Assembly: GCF_003315485.1 (NCBI RefSeq)
Contig: NZ_QNSE01000002.1
Location: forward strand, 124,001-188,000
Length of the DNA: 64,000 nucleotides
Source: Marinomonas rhizomae
GTDB lineage: Bacteria > Pseudomonadota > Gammaproteobacteria > Pseudomonadales > Marinomonadaceae
Reading direction: 5' to 3'
Under the pieces are notes generated by a model. That model did no database searches and had not been told where the DNA came from. It worked only from the letters and a program-made list of their open reading frames with translations. Within the stretch, counting starts at the first letter, position 1, and each line of letters begins with the position of its first letter. This document shows positions 48,910 through 57,526 of this stretch, piece by piece. The position numbers and the translations under genes are program-made.

Positions 48910-50565
48910 ATGGATTTCAGACGTTACTTTTTATGGGGTGCGCTTTTTATCAGTGGCTACCTACTGTTTTTACAGTGGAGCCAAGATTATGGTCCTCAGT
49001 CCACTCAAAGCGTAGCTCAAAGCACACAGTCTCAATCTGAGACAAACTCTCAAATGAGCGATGATTTGCCTCTGGCAACTCAAAGCACAACCGAAGCCAA
49101 TGCCGAAATTCCACAAAGTGTGACAAAAATCGCACCTGGAAAATTGATTGAAGTAACAACCGATACCCTTCGTGTTGCAATCAATCCTATCGGTGGCGAC
49201 TTAGTTGAAGCCGCTCTTCTTCAATACAAGAAAGAATTGGGTCAGCCCGATCCGTTTGTCATCCTAGAAGATGGCAGCGAGCGCACTTATGTGACTCAAA
49301 GTGGTTTAGTTGGCCAAGATGGTCCAGACGCCTCTCCTGAAGGGCGCCCTGTTTACCAATCTGAAAAGACGGCGTACACCTTAGCGGATGGTGAAGATTC
49401 TCTTGATGTGAGTCTTTACTACACCGACGCGAAAGGCGTGAAATACACCAAAACTTTCCGCTTTATGAAGGGTAAATACCGCATTCGCCAATTGATCACC
49501 GTAGACAATACGTCATCAAACACTTGGCGCGGTAACCTTTTTGCGCAGATCAAACGTGACAACACGCCAGATCCAAGCAAAGCGACTAGCATGGGCTTAC
49601 AGCCTTATCTAGGTGGTGCGATTTCTGATGAACAAACGAAATACAGCAAAATTTCTTTCTCAGATATGAAGGAAGAACCTGTTAAAACAACCACAACCCA
49701 AGGTTGGGTTGCTGTGCTTCAGCATTACTTCGTTTCAGCTTGGATTCCAGAACAAGGTCAAAAAGTAACCTTACAAGCTCGCACTAACGGTGACTTTAAT
49801 ATCATCGGCTTTACTGGCACACCAGTAGAAATTGCACCGGGTAAACAAGGTACATTGAGCTCAACTTTCTATGTTGGTCCAAAACTACAAGATCATCTAG
49901 AAAGCACAGCAGAAAACCTTGATCTAACCGTTGATTACGGGTGGTTATGGTGGTTGGCGAAACCTCTTTTCTGGTTGCTAACACTAATCCAGTCTTTCGT
50001 TATCAACTGGGGTATTGCGATTATCTTGATCGTAGTTTGTGTAAAAGCCGTTTTCTTCAAGTTATCCGCTGCAAGCTACCGTTCAATGGCGAAAATGCGT
50101 AAATTCGGACCAGAAATTGCCAAACTAAAAGAAAAGTATGGTGATGACCGTCAGAAGATGTCGCAAGAAATGATGGCGCTTTACAAGAAAGAAAAAATTA
50201 ACCCCTTGGGTGGTTGTTTACCTATCTTGGTTCAGATGCCAGTATTCCTTTCACTGTACTGGGTATTGATGGAATCTGTTGAGTTGCGCCACGCGCCATT
50301 CTTCCTATGGATTCACGATCTATCCGTGATGGACCCATTCTTTATTCTGCCAATTTTGATGGGTATTAGTATGTTTGTTCAGCAATCACTTAACCCAACA
50401 CCTCCAGATCCAATGCAAGCTCGAATCATGAAGATTATGCCTGTCGCATTCTCCATCTTCTTCTTGTGGTTCCCAGCTGGTTTGGTTCTATACTGGGTAA
50501 CGAACAACACCTTATCCATATTGCAACAGTATGTGATTACGAAACGCATCGAAAGAGAAGCCTGA
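48910..50565 (+). CDS. yidC: Membrane protein insertase YidC
   Basis: Inserts and folds inner-membrane proteins. I start at the ATG at 48910 (MDFRRYFLWGALF, 551 residues) rather than the TTG at 48901. Layout: TM1 near residues 5-22, a large periplasmic domain (about 25-340), then five TM segments of the conserved insertase core, with KEKINPLGGCLPILVQMPVF, in two parts, and the usual hydrophilic-groove Arg (CVKAVFFKLSAASYRSMAKM). A terminator follows. Confidence 0.96.
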   Translation: MDFRRYFLWGALFISGYLLFLQWSQDYGPQSTQSVAQSTQSQSETNSQMSDDLPLATQSTTEANAEIPQSVTKIAPGKLIEVTTDTLRVAINPIGGDLVEAALLQYKKELGQPDPFVILEDGSERTYVTQSGLVGQDGPDASPEGRPVYQSEKTAYTLADGEDSLDVSLYYTDAKGVKYTKTFRFMKGKYRIRQLITVDNTSSNTWRGNLFAQIKRDNTPDPSKATSMGLQPYLGGAISDEQTKYSKISFSDMKEEPVKTTTTQGWVAVLQHYFVSAWIPEQGQKVTLQARTNGDFNIIGFTGTPVEIAPGKQGTLSSTFYVGPKLQDHLESTAENLDLTVDYGWLWWLAKPLFWLLTLIQSFVINWGIAIILIVVCVKAVFFKLSAASYRSMAKMRKFGPEIAKLKEKYGDDRQKMSQEMMALYKKEKINPLGGCLPILVQMPVFLSLYWVLMESVELRHAPFFLWIHDLSVMDPFFILPILMGISMFVQQSLNPTPPDPMQARIMKIMPVAFSIFFLWFPAGLVLYWVTNNTLSILQQYVITKRIEREA

Positions 50566-50588
50566 TACTAAAAGGCAGACACTTCGAT

Positions 50589-50618
50589 CAAAAAGGCTTC
50601 CCATTGGGAGGCCTTTTT
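50589..50618 (+). terminator. Rho-independent terminator after yidC
   Basis: AAAAAGGCTTCCC pairs with GGGAGGCCTTTTTT around a short ATT loop, 24 bp after the yidC stop. Confidence 0.8.
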
Positions 50619-50716
50619 TACGTTTAGATTGCCATGCTTGTCTTGCTAATGGACAATGGCTATCAAACAAAAGTAATAACCTCTATTTATTTTCTTTTAT
50701 CGCACAGAGTTAGATT

Positions 50717-52096
50717 ATGACCGATTTCCAATACGCCACAGACCAAGACACAATTGCCGCACAAGCCACTGCTCCTGGGCGAGGTGGCGTGGGAATCATT
50801 CGTTTATCAGGCCCTAAAAGCCTTGCCATCGCCAAGCAAATTGTCGGCTTTGAACCTAAACCGCGTTATGCCCATTACGTGCCTTTCAAAACGACGGATC
50901 GGGAACAACTCGATGAAGGCATCGCCTTGTATTTTCCAGGCCCTAACTCCTTCACTGGCGAAGACGTCTTTGAACTACAAGGCCATGGCGGCCCTGTCAT
51001 TATGGATATGCTGCTTAGTCACTGTGTGGCGCTTGGGGCACGTTTAGCTCGTCCAGGAGAGTTCTCCGAACGCGCTTTTATGAACGACAAAATGGACTTA
51101 ACCCAAGCAGAAGCCATTGCCGATTTGATCGACAGCACCTCGGAACAAGCCGCAAAATGCGCATTACGTTCCTTACAAGGCGCTTTCTCTAAGCGCGTAG
51201 ACGAACTGGTCGAAGCCTTGATTCATCTGCGTATTTACGTGGAAGCCGCGATTGATTTTCCAGAAGAAGAAATCGATTTCATTGGTGATGGCAAAGTCGC
51301 AGCGGAACTGGCTGGCATTCAAACGAAACTGGCAGAAGTGTTGAAAGAAGCCAACCAAGGCGCCTTAATTCGCGAGGGCATGAGCGTGGTTATTGCAGGG
51401 CGCCCCAATGCTGGTAAATCCAGCCTATTGAACGCCTTATCAGGCAAAGAGTCCGCTATTGTCACCAACATTGAAGGCACCACTCGTGACGTATTACGCG
51501 AACATATTCACCTAGATGGCATGCCGCTGCACATTATCGATACAGCAGGCTTACGCGACAGTCCAGACGAAGTTGAGCGCATAGGTATTCAGCGCGCATG
51601 GGATGAAATCAGCAAAGCGGATCGCATTCTAATGATGGTCGACAGCCAATCTATCGATTCAAAAGACCCAAGCGAAATTTGGCCAGAGTTCATGGAGAAA
51701 CTTGGCGATACCAAACATCTAACCTTGGTGCGTAACAAAGTCGACTTGACCAAAGAAAGTACAGGCATAGAAATGGTCTCAGGCGTCTCTGTGATCTCTC
51801 TATCAGCAAAAACAGGTGAGGGCGTCAAAGACTTGACTGACCACCTAAAAGCCGTCATGGGATTCGACAGCACGACTGAAGGGGGGTTTATCGCTCGTCG
51901 TCGTCATATCGAAGCACTTAACAAAGCCAACCGCTTTTTAGACGCAGGTAACGAGCAACTTCACGGTTACGGCGCAGGGGAATTGCTCGCTGAAGACCTC
52001 AAAGAAGCGCAACAAGCCTTAAGCGAAATCACCGGTGCCTTCACCAGCGACGACTTGCTAGGCCGCATCTTTGGCTCGTTTTGTATTGGTAAATAA
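50717..52096 (+). CDS. mnmE: tRNA modification GTPase MnmE
   Basis: With MnmG, MnmE makes 5-carboxymethylaminomethyluridine at the tRNA wobble position. The 459-residue protein has the N-terminal folate-binding domain, a helical domain and an inserted GTPase domain (G1 GRPNAGKSS 228-236; G3 DTAG; G4 NKVD), and ends in the essential FCIGK. Its last 56 bp are duplicated at 53361-53416, so this 3' end is the left border of an insertion. mnmG, normally next or near, lies 7.4 kb away. Confidence 0.96.
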   Translation: MTDFQYATDQDTIAAQATAPGRGGVGIIRLSGPKSLAIAKQIVGFEPKPRYAHYVPFKTTDREQLDEGIALYFPGPNSFTGEDVFELQGHGGPVIMDMLLSHCVALGARLARPGEFSERAFMNDKMDLTQAEAIADLIDSTSEQAAKCALRSLQGAFSKRVDELVEALIHLRIYVEAAIDFPEEEIDFIGDGKVAAELAGIQTKLAEVLKEANQGALIREGMSVVIAGRPNAGKSSLLNALSGKESAIVTNIEGTTRDVLREHIHLDGMPLHIIDTAGLRDSPDEVERIGIQRAWDEISKADRILMMVDSQSIDSKDPSEIWPEFMEKLGDTKHLTLVRNKVDLTKESTGIEMVSGVSVISLSAKTGEGVKDLTDHLKAVMGFDSTTEGGFIARRRHIEALNKANRFLDAGNEQLHGYGAGELLAEDLKEAQQALSEITGAFTSDDLLGRIFGSFCIGK

Positions 52097-52239
52097 AATA
52101 CGCAACTTAGTAGAAAGGTTGAAAATGGCTAGTTTAAACACCAATTAACTGTAATTAAGGTGACAATTAATGTTTTTAAATTCAATGGATTGGGTTGATT
52201 TTTGGTTTGCTAGCCGTTCAGCTATCTTAAATAAATATA

Positions 52240-52267
52240 TTGCAACAAGTATATTTGTCGCTATAAT
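52240..52267 (+). promoter_or_regulatory. Strong promoter of the Abi gene and its leader RNA
   Basis: TTGCAA (52240-52245), a 16-bp spacer and a perfect TATAAT (52262-52267). The spacer contains the imperfect dyad ACAA-gtatat-TTGT (52245-52258), a possible operator. Transcription would start about 52274. Confidence 0.7.
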
Positions 52268-52273
52268 TGATTC

Positions 52274-52345
52274 TAACAACACCCCTCCCGCTACCCGTAA
52301 GATCAGCGCCCTGCGAGGGGTTACTTGTTTCTGGGGGAATGAAAA
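52274..52345 (+). ncRNA. Structured leader RNA of the Abi gene (candidate abiF-type RNA)
   Basis: The 72-nt leader contains a perfect outer stem CCCCTC (52282-52287) / GAGGGG (52315-52320) and an inner stem CGCT (52289-52292) / AGCG (52305-52308) around a 12-nt loop. Further C-rich segments could pair with GGGGG at 52333-52337, which is the ribosome-binding site of the Abi gene, so the structure may control its translation or act as a separate RNA. A conserved RNA class lies upstream of abiF genes in other bacteria; whether this one belongs to it was not tested. Confidence 0.5.
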
Positions 52346-53269
52346 ATGACTACCCAGAACAAAATCCCTTTTACTAAGCCACCTAAGACGTTTGCAGAAC
52401 AAGTTCAGATACTGCAATCTCATGGTTTGGATATTCCTGATCAATCGAAAGCTGAATTTTATCTTTCACAGCTAAATTATTATCGGCTATCAGCTTACTG
52501 CTTACCCTTCGAGACAAATCACACGACTCATCAGGTTGCTCCTGGTACAACTTTCGATGATGTGTTGAATCTCTATATTTTTGACAGAGAGTTACGTTTA
52601 TTGCTTCTGGATGCTATCGAACGTGTTGAAGTCTCACTACGAACACAAATGGCTTATCACTTAAGTTACCGTCATAATACTGCGCACCCACATCTAGACC
52701 CCTCTATATTTCAAAATGCGGGAAGACATCAAGATGGGTTAAACAAGTTGAAAAAAGATGTACGCCAAAGCGATGAAGACTTTATTCGCCATCTAACAAC
52801 TAAGTATCAGGAGACATTACCTCCCATATGGGCTGTAGTTGAGCTGATGACTATGGGTCAATTATCCAAATGGTTTTCCAATATCAATCAGAGGCAAGAT
52901 CGCAAAGCGATCTGTCAGGTTTACAATCTCAATGAAACAGTAATGACTTCGTTTTGCGAACACTTATCATTGGTGAGGAACAAAGCTGCCCATCATGCGA
53001 GGCTATGGAATCGCGTTTTCCCTAAGCAAATGAAGTTACCAACAGCCGGCCCAAGCGATTTAATTAATAGCATTTTGCGCTTGCCTCACAACGATAGGAG
53101 CTTAAAAAAACTCTACAATACGTTGACAATAACCTTATATCTTATGGATATAATAGCTCCTGATCACCAGTGGAAAATGCGACTCAAAGACTTAATAAAT
53201 ACTCATGCCATAGATGCAACAAAAATGGGCTTTCCCGCTGATTGGGAAACCCGTCCTCTGTGGATCTAA
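52346..53269 (+). CDS. Abi_2 (AbiD/AbiF) family abortive-infection protein, HEPN-type
   Basis: A 307-residue Abi family protein, recognisable from [15 protein letters not shown] and [19 protein letters not shown] near the N-terminus (residues 14-56). Two RX4-6H HEPN-type motifs are visible: R99-x5-H105 (SLRTQMAYH) and R211-x4-H216 ([13 protein letters not shown]), the second being the canonical R-N-xxx-H form of HEPN ribonucleases. It probably cleaves RNA when triggered by phage. AbiF with its upstream RNA has been described as a toxin-antitoxin with an RNA antitoxin and as the likely ancestor of Cas13. ATG at 52346 follows GGGGGA. The gene is cargo of the mnmE insertion. Confidence 0.85.
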   Translation: MTTQNKIPFTKPPKTFAEQVQILQSHGLDIPDQSKAEFYLSQLNYYRLSAYCLPFETNHTTHQVAPGTTFDDVLNLYIFDRELRLLLLDAIERVEVSLRTQMAYHLSYRHNTAHPHLDPSIFQNAGRHQDGLNKLKKDVRQSDEDFIRHLTTKYQETLPPIWAVVELMTMGQLSKWFSNINQRQDRKAICQVYNLNETVMTSFCEHLSLVRNKAAHHARLWNRVFPKQMKLPTAGPSDLINSILRLPHNDRSLKKLYNTLTITLYLMDIIAPDHQWKMRLKDLINTHAIDATKMGFPADWETRPLWI

Positions 53270-53292
53270 GAAGATGTGATAAATAAAAAAAT

Positions 53293-53419
53293 TTCATGGC
53301 TATGGCACCGGGAAATTACTGGATGAAGATCTAAAAGAAGCCCTAAGTGAAATCACTGGCGCCTTCACCAGCGACGACTTGCTAGGCCGCATCTTTGGCT
53401 CGTTTTGTATTGGTAAGTA
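53293..53419 (+). pseudogene. mnmE: Diverged copy of the mnmE 3' end (right border of the insertion)
   Basis: Translates to a remnant parallel to the MnmE C-terminus ([20 protein letters not shown], then ...FCIGK and a stop). Compared with the intact gene it lacks 9 bp in frame and differs at many third positions up to 53360, but the last 56 bp (53361-53416) are identical to 52037-52092. There is no start or upstream domain, so it is non-functional. Confidence 0.92.
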
Positions 53420-53421
53420 AT

Positions 53422-53455
53422 CACTGAAATAAGGGCTGATTTCAGTGCAGCCCTT
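53422..53455. terminator. Overlapping hairpins downstream of glxK
   Basis: AAGGGCTG (53431-53438) pairs with CAGCCCTT (53448-53455), while CACTGAAAT (53422-53430) pairs with ATTTCAGTG (53439-53447). The two stems are mutually exclusive. They span the glxK stop and could form its terminator on the minus strand. Confidence 0.55.
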
Positions 53456-54599
53456 GTCCCAACTTGATCACCGCAGCCACGTTACGAGCGGTGGTGATGA
53501 GGTTTTGCTCGCCTTGTGTTAAGACATTATCCAAGCTATCGAGCGCCGGAATTATGGGAAATATCGCTAGCATGCCGTGAGCCAAAATAGCCTCGGCGTC
53601 TTTACCCAAACTGCCCGCAATGCCAATAGTTGGAATCTTCTGCGCATTGGCTTGTTTTAAAACGCCCATGGGGGTTTTGCCAAAGACAGTTTGGCCATCT
53701 ATTCGGCCTTCGCCCGTGATGACTAAATCAGCATTTTGCAGTTTGTCAGCGAGACCAACCGTTTCCATCACGATCTCTATACCAGGCTTTAGCGCCGCAT
53801 TAAGAAAAACTTTCGCGCCTAACCCCATTCCACCAGCGGCACCGACACCTGAATCCAATCGATAGTCATCAAAGCCATTTTGTACTAAAACATCGGCAAA
53901 ATGCGCTAAAGTCTTATCTAATAAGGTCACCATTTCTGGCGTTGCACCTTTTTGTGGCCCGAAAATAGCAGAAGCACCACGTTCACCACATAACGGATTA
54001 TCCACATCACAAGCAACGTCGAAGCGACAGTCAGCAAGAAGAGGGTGTGCTTGGCTCAAGTCGACATAACTCAATTGTGCGAGCGAGATACCGCCAAAAG
54101 ACAGTTCTGTACCATTCTCACTTTGGAATTGAATTCCCAATGCTTGAGCTAAACCAACCCCCGCATCATTAGTCGCACTACCACCTAACCCCAAAATAAT
54201 GTGTTTTATGCCTCGATCTAAGGCATCTTTGATCAGTTCACCGGTTCCGAAGCTGGTGGTGTAACGTGGATCACGCTGATCTCGTGGTACCAAATGTAAT
54301 CCAGACGCTGAGGCCATTTCGATCACTGCGGTGCTTGATAATTGACCTTCGACGGCACCTAAAATCCCATATTGTGCCGTGACTTTATCACCCAGCGGGC
54401 CAGTCACCTCAAGATTAATCAAATCCCCCTGAGTCGCATCAACCATAGATTGCACTGTCCCTTCGCCGCCATCGGCCATCGGCACTTTGATGTATTGCGC
54501 TGTAGGAAGTACCTGACGAAATCCCACTTCGATCGCATTCGCGACTTCCAGAGCGGTTAAACTTTCTTTGAAGGAATCCGGTGCAATCACAATCTTCAT
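53442..54599 (-). CDS. glxK: Glycerate kinase
   Basis: A 385-residue glycerate 2-kinase (GarK/GlxK family), phosphorylating D-glycerate to 2-phosphoglycerate. Family signatures are present: IAPDSFKESLTALEVANAIE, DGGEGTVQ, GLGGSATNDAGVG, GGMGLGAKVFL and TGEGRIDGQTVFGKTP. It stands alone, without glyoxylate carboligase or tartronate semialdehyde reductase nearby. It lies next to the mnmE insertion but on the opposite strand. Confidence 0.93.
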   Translation of the reverse strand: MKIVIAPDSFKESLTALEVANAIEVGFRQVLPTAQYIKVPMADGGEGTVQSMVDATQGDLINLEVTGPLGDKVTAQYGILGAVEGQLSSTAVIEMASASGLHLVPRDQRDPRYTTSFGTGELIKDALDRGIKHIILGLGGSATNDAGVGLAQALGIQFQSENGTELSFGGISLAQLSYVDLSQAHPLLADCRFDVACDVDNPLCGERGASAIFGPQKGATPEMVTLLDKTLAHFADVLVQNGFDDYRLDSGVGAAGGMGLGAKVFLNAALKPGIEIVMETVGLADKLQNADLVITGEGRIDGQTVFGKTPMGVLKQANAQKIPTIGIAGSLGKDAEAILAHGMLAIFPIIPALDSLDNVLTQGEQNLITTARNVAAVIKLGQGLH

Positions 54600-54659
54600 A
54601 GTTAATCCTTGCTGCTGGTAGAATACCAGTCTCGTCGTTAAAGCAGAAAAAGCAAATTG

Positions 54660-55643
54660 TTAAGCTTTCACATTCACCAATACTCGACCACGTACCTTTC
54701 CATCAAGCAATTTATGGGCCGTTTCTACCACGTTTTCCAAAGTGATCTCTTCACTGATGCTGTCAAAATCGTCTGCTTGCAGCAAGTCACTTAAGCGTTC
54801 CCATGCTTCGATACGGTCTGCTAAGGGTCGCATAACACTGTCGATACCAATGAGTTTCACACCTCGCAAGATGAAGGGTGCAACAGAACTAGGGAAATCC
54901 ATGCCTTGAGCTAAGCCGCAAGCGGTTACTACGCCTCCGTATTTTGTGCTTGCACAAGCATTGGCTAAAGTGTGGCTACCAACACAATCTATCACGCCTG
55001 CCCAACGCTCTTTTTGTAAAGGCTTACCAGGCTCAGACAGAGTGTTACGGTCAACAATGTCGCTCGCACCAAGGCTTTTCAAATAATCACTTTCTTCCAT
55101 TCGGCCTGTGGAAGCAACAACGTGATAGCCAAGACGATTTAATAAGCGAATTGCAAAACTGCCAACACCACCGTTGGCGCCAGTCACTAGAATTTCGCCA
55201 GAATTGGGCGTAACACCTTGTTTTTCAAGAGCAAGCACAGATAACATAGCGGTGTAACCTGCTGTACCTATTGACATAGATTGCTTAGCGTCTATACCTT
55301 TTGGCAGAGGAATAAGCCAATCACTTTTGAGTCGAGCTTTTTGTGCAAGCCCACCCCAATGCATCTCACCCACACCAAAACCATTCAGTATGACGAAGTC
55401 ACCTTCAGTGAAGCGGTCAGAATCACTTTGTAAAACTTTACCGACTAAATCAATTCCCGGCACCATAGGAAAAGAACGAACAACAGGGGACTTACCAGTG
55501 ATGGCTAAGCCGTCTTTGTAATTTAAAGTACTGTAATACACTTCAATTAACACATCACCTTCGGGCAGCTGGTCTTCATGTAACTCAACCACGGATGCAA
55601 AACTTTTTTTATCTTCTTGTGTGATTAATAAACTTTTAAACAT
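54660..55643 (-). CDS. acuI: Acrylyl-CoA reductase (NADPH) / YhdH-family quinone oxidoreductase
   Basis: A 327-residue zinc-free medium-chain reductase. It has the YhdH signature (YSTLNYKDGLAITGKSPVVR and PGIDLVGKV) and the nucleotide-binding loop VTGANGGVGSFAIRLLNRLG. AcuI reduces toxic acryloyl-CoA to propionyl-CoA, important in marine bacteria that break down DMSP. The upstream TetR-type gene and a clear palindrome at 55657-55673 match the acuR-acuI arrangement. No DMSP lyase or acrylate-CoA ligase is visible here. Confidence 0.88.
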   Translation of the reverse strand: MFKSLLITQEDKKSFASVVELHEDQLPEGDVLIEVYYSTLNYKDGLAITGKSPVVRSFPMVPGIDLVGKVLQSDSDRFTEGDFVILNGFGVGEMHWGGLAQKARLKSDWLIPLPKGIDAKQSMSIGTAGYTAMLSVLALEKQGVTPNSGEILVTGANGGVGSFAIRLLNRLGYHVVASTGRMEESDYLKSLGASDIVDRNTLSEPGKPLQKERWAGVIDCVGSHTLANACASTKYGGVVTACGLAQGMDFPSSVAPFILRGVKLIGIDSVMRPLADRIEAWERLSDLLQADDFDSISEEITLENVVETAHKLLDGKVRGRVLVNVKA

Positions 55644-55656
55644 AAACCCTCCATAT

Positions 55657-55673
55657 TTAGACCGATCGTCTAA
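55657..55673. promoter_or_regulatory. TetR-type operator upstream of acuI
   Basis: TTAGAC-cgatc-GTCTAA is a perfect 6-bp dyad 14 bp before acuI. A related site TTAGACCAGTCATCTAT (56429-56445) lies upstream of the TetR gene itself, suggesting shared control. The half-site resembles NemR/AcuR-type TAGAC motifs. Confidence 0.75.
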
Positions 55674-55682
55674 TTAAATAAC

Positions 55683-55710
55683 TAAAAAAACCAAGTATCG
55701 CGACTTGGTT
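55683..55710 (-). terminator. Terminator between the TetR gene and acuI
   Basis: On the minus strand AACCAAGT and ACTTGGTT form an 8-bp stem with a 6-nt loop, followed by TTTTTAGT. It lies just after the TetR stop, so acuI relies on its own promoter. Confidence 0.75.
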
Positions 55711-55717
55711 CGTGTTT

Positions 55718-56389
55718 TTAATGAGTTTTCAATTGAATTGCTCGAATAAAAAATCGTATAAATAAGCTCAATGGCTGAATACTTTTTACCAATCTAGCAC
55801 GATGAACCGCGCCTTCCCAACCAATCCAAAATGCTTGAGAAGTCTCTTCAATACTACCTTGAAAATCAACTTCTCCTTGCTTTTGGCTTTCTAATAAACA
55901 TGCTCCAACTCGCATTTGCCAACTTTGATAAGTCGCTTGTAATTGCTCACGAAACTCCTCGGAAAGCTGTGTCGACTCTTGCTCTAAGTTACCCACTAAA
56001 CAGCCACGTTTAAATTCATGGCGAACAATTCCATCTTGGGCATCTTGAACAAAGCGCTGCAATCGCTCTAGGGGAGAAAACGCCTCGTCCAATAAAAAAC
56101 CATCTAACTTAGCTTCAAAATAACGACCATAACGTTCAAGAACAGCAAGACCAAAGGCTTCTTTACTTGAAAAGTAATGATAAAAAGAACCCTTTGGTAC
56201 ACCTATCGATTTAAGAATAGGGTCAATACCACTGCCCGTAAAGCCTGTTTCAGTTAGCGTCAACATACCAGCTCGTAACAGCGCTTCACGAGTCTCCAAA
56301 GAACTACTTGGTTGTTTTTTGGGCCGCCCACGACGAGGCTTATTAGGCAAACTGACGCTGGCGTCAGGTGTATCAACTAAATTAAGCAA
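55718..56389 (-). CDS. acuR: TetR/AcrR-family regulator (AcuR-like)
   Basis: A 223-residue TetR regulator. The basic N-terminal arm RRGRPKK and the helix-turn-helix (TLTETGFTGSGIDPILKSIG, then VPKGSFYHYFSSKEAFGLAV) are clear. The C-terminal domain is of the TetR_C type with a CLVGNLEQE segment, shared by AcuR and NemR. In Rhodobacter AcuR is released from acuI DNA by acrylate. The name is inferred from the neighbour and the operator; NemR-like sensing of electrophiles is the alternative. Confidence 0.78.
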   Translation of the reverse strand: MLNLVDTPDASVSLPNKPRRGRPKKQPSSSLETREALLRAGMLTLTETGFTGSGIDPILKSIGVPKGSFYHYFSSKEAFGLAVLERYGRYFEAKLDGFLLDEAFSPLERLQRFVQDAQDGIVRHEFKRGCLVGNLEQESTQLSEEFREQLQATYQSWQMRVGACLLESQKQGEVDFQGSIEETSQAFWIGWEGAVHRARLVKSIQPLSLFIRFFIRAIQLKTH

Positions 56390-56461
56390 GTCGTCATACC
56401 TATGAGATTAAAACTGATAAATATTAATTTAGACCAGTCATCTATAAAAATCAAATAACAA

Positions 56462-57340
56462 TTACACAACAGTCTCTTCCCTTTGTTTATCCTTGGTTGG
56501 AGGTGCACCAAAGTAACGCTTATAGTCGCGGCTAAACTGATGAATACTTTTATAACCTACTTCTAATGCTATTTGAGTAACATTTATATGTCCTTGATTT
56601 AGCAGCATTTGTGCTTTCAAAAGACGTAGTCGCTTTAAATATTGTAGAGGAGAAGAACCCGCAATAGCTTTAAAATGATGATGAAAACTGGAAACGCTCA
56701 TGTTGGCGTCTTCAGCGAGTTGTTCAACACGAACTTCTTGATTCAGCTGTTGATGTAACTGTTTAAGTGAATTTACTATCAATGAAAACCGCCCTTGGTT
56801 TACCACTAGAGCACGCAAGGCATCACCTTGTGGGCTTTGTAAGGCTTCAAAAACAACTTCACGAACTCGACTTTGCCCCATAACTTTCGCAGTGTTTGAA
56901 TCATATAAAGCGCGAATCAACCGAGAGACAGCTTCTTCCATGCCTGGACTCATCACAACAGAAGACATAGGAAAATAAGGTACAGATGACTTTAACTTGA
57001 CTTCAACAGTATCAGAAACCAACTCAGACAATAACACAGGGTCGATATCAATCGACACGCCCAAAAGCGGTTCATGTTGGCTGGCAAAAGTTTCACATTC
57101 GAAAGGTAATGGCAGAGTTTGTACCAGATACTGCCCCGAGTTGTAGTGAATTTCACGATCCCCTAAATAGCCAACTTTACGACCTTGAACAATAATAGTC
57201 AGTCCTGGCCTGTAAATAAGAGGCATCCTAGGTACCGATTTTTCACAACGCATTAAACGCACATTCGCAATAGAAGTGTCCGAAAAGCCATCTTTAGCGA
57301 CAAGAGGTTTGATCAAATCAACTAAATTCTTCCCTATCAT
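56462..57340 (-). CDS. AraC-family transcriptional regulator
   Basis: A 292-residue regulator with an N-terminal AraC_N sensing domain (VARDG-like start, VPRMPLIYRPGLTIIVQGRK in parts) and two C-terminal helix-turn-helix motifs (VEQLAEDANMSVSSFHHHF and VTQIALEVGYKSIHQFSRDY, ending YFGAPPTKDK). It is divergent from the alcohol dehydrogenase gene at 57527, as in E. coli-type yqhC-yqhD arrangements, so activation of that gene by an aldehyde is likely. The inducer is unknown. Confidence 0.88.
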   Translation of the reverse strand: MIGKNLVDLIKPLVAKDGFSDTSIANVRLMRCEKSVPRMPLIYRPGLTIIVQGRKVGYLGDREIHYNSGQYLVQTLPLPFECETFASQHEPLLGVSIDIDPVLLSELVSDTVEVKLKSSVPYFPMSSVVMSPGMEEAVSRLIRALYDSNTAKVMGQSRVREVVFEALQSPQGDALRALVVNQGRFSLIVNSLKQLHQQLNQEVRVEQLAEDANMSVSSFHHHFKAIAGSSPLQYLKRLRLLKAQMLLNQGHINVTQIALEVGYKSIHQFSRDYKRYFGAPPTKDKQREETVV

Positions 57341-57526
57341 TTTTAATCATCTCCTCTTATAGAATTCGGCATTTATATTATCTATTCAAGATTGTGTAGG
57401 AAAAAGTAAATCTCTCTTATTTGGAGAAATTGGCAAAACTATAACAAAAATGCACAACACAAAACGAGAAAAATTGTTCTAGACTGCAAGTCAGCAATTT
57501 CACGTTCAAATTCAGGAGTTACATTT

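Larger units (their letters stand above)
52093..53416 (+). mobile_element. Small integrated element at the mnmE 3' end (defence-cargo insert, no integrase)
   Basis: The unit spans from the last bases of mnmE to the end of a second, diverged copy of the mnmE 3' end. It holds one gene, the Abi_2/HEPN gene, with its leader. The terminal TTTTGTATTGGTAA at both borders is close to the 18-bp attachment site used by SGI1-type integrases at mnmE/trmE. No integrase or transposase is present, so it is a relic or a cargo moved by an enzyme supplied in trans. Borders are inferred from the repeat. Confidence 0.7.

Noticed and set aside
52145..52444. 99-codon minus-strand frame overlapping the Abi gene start and its leader
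   Set aside because: It runs antisense through the promoter and the structured leader and has no recognisable domain.
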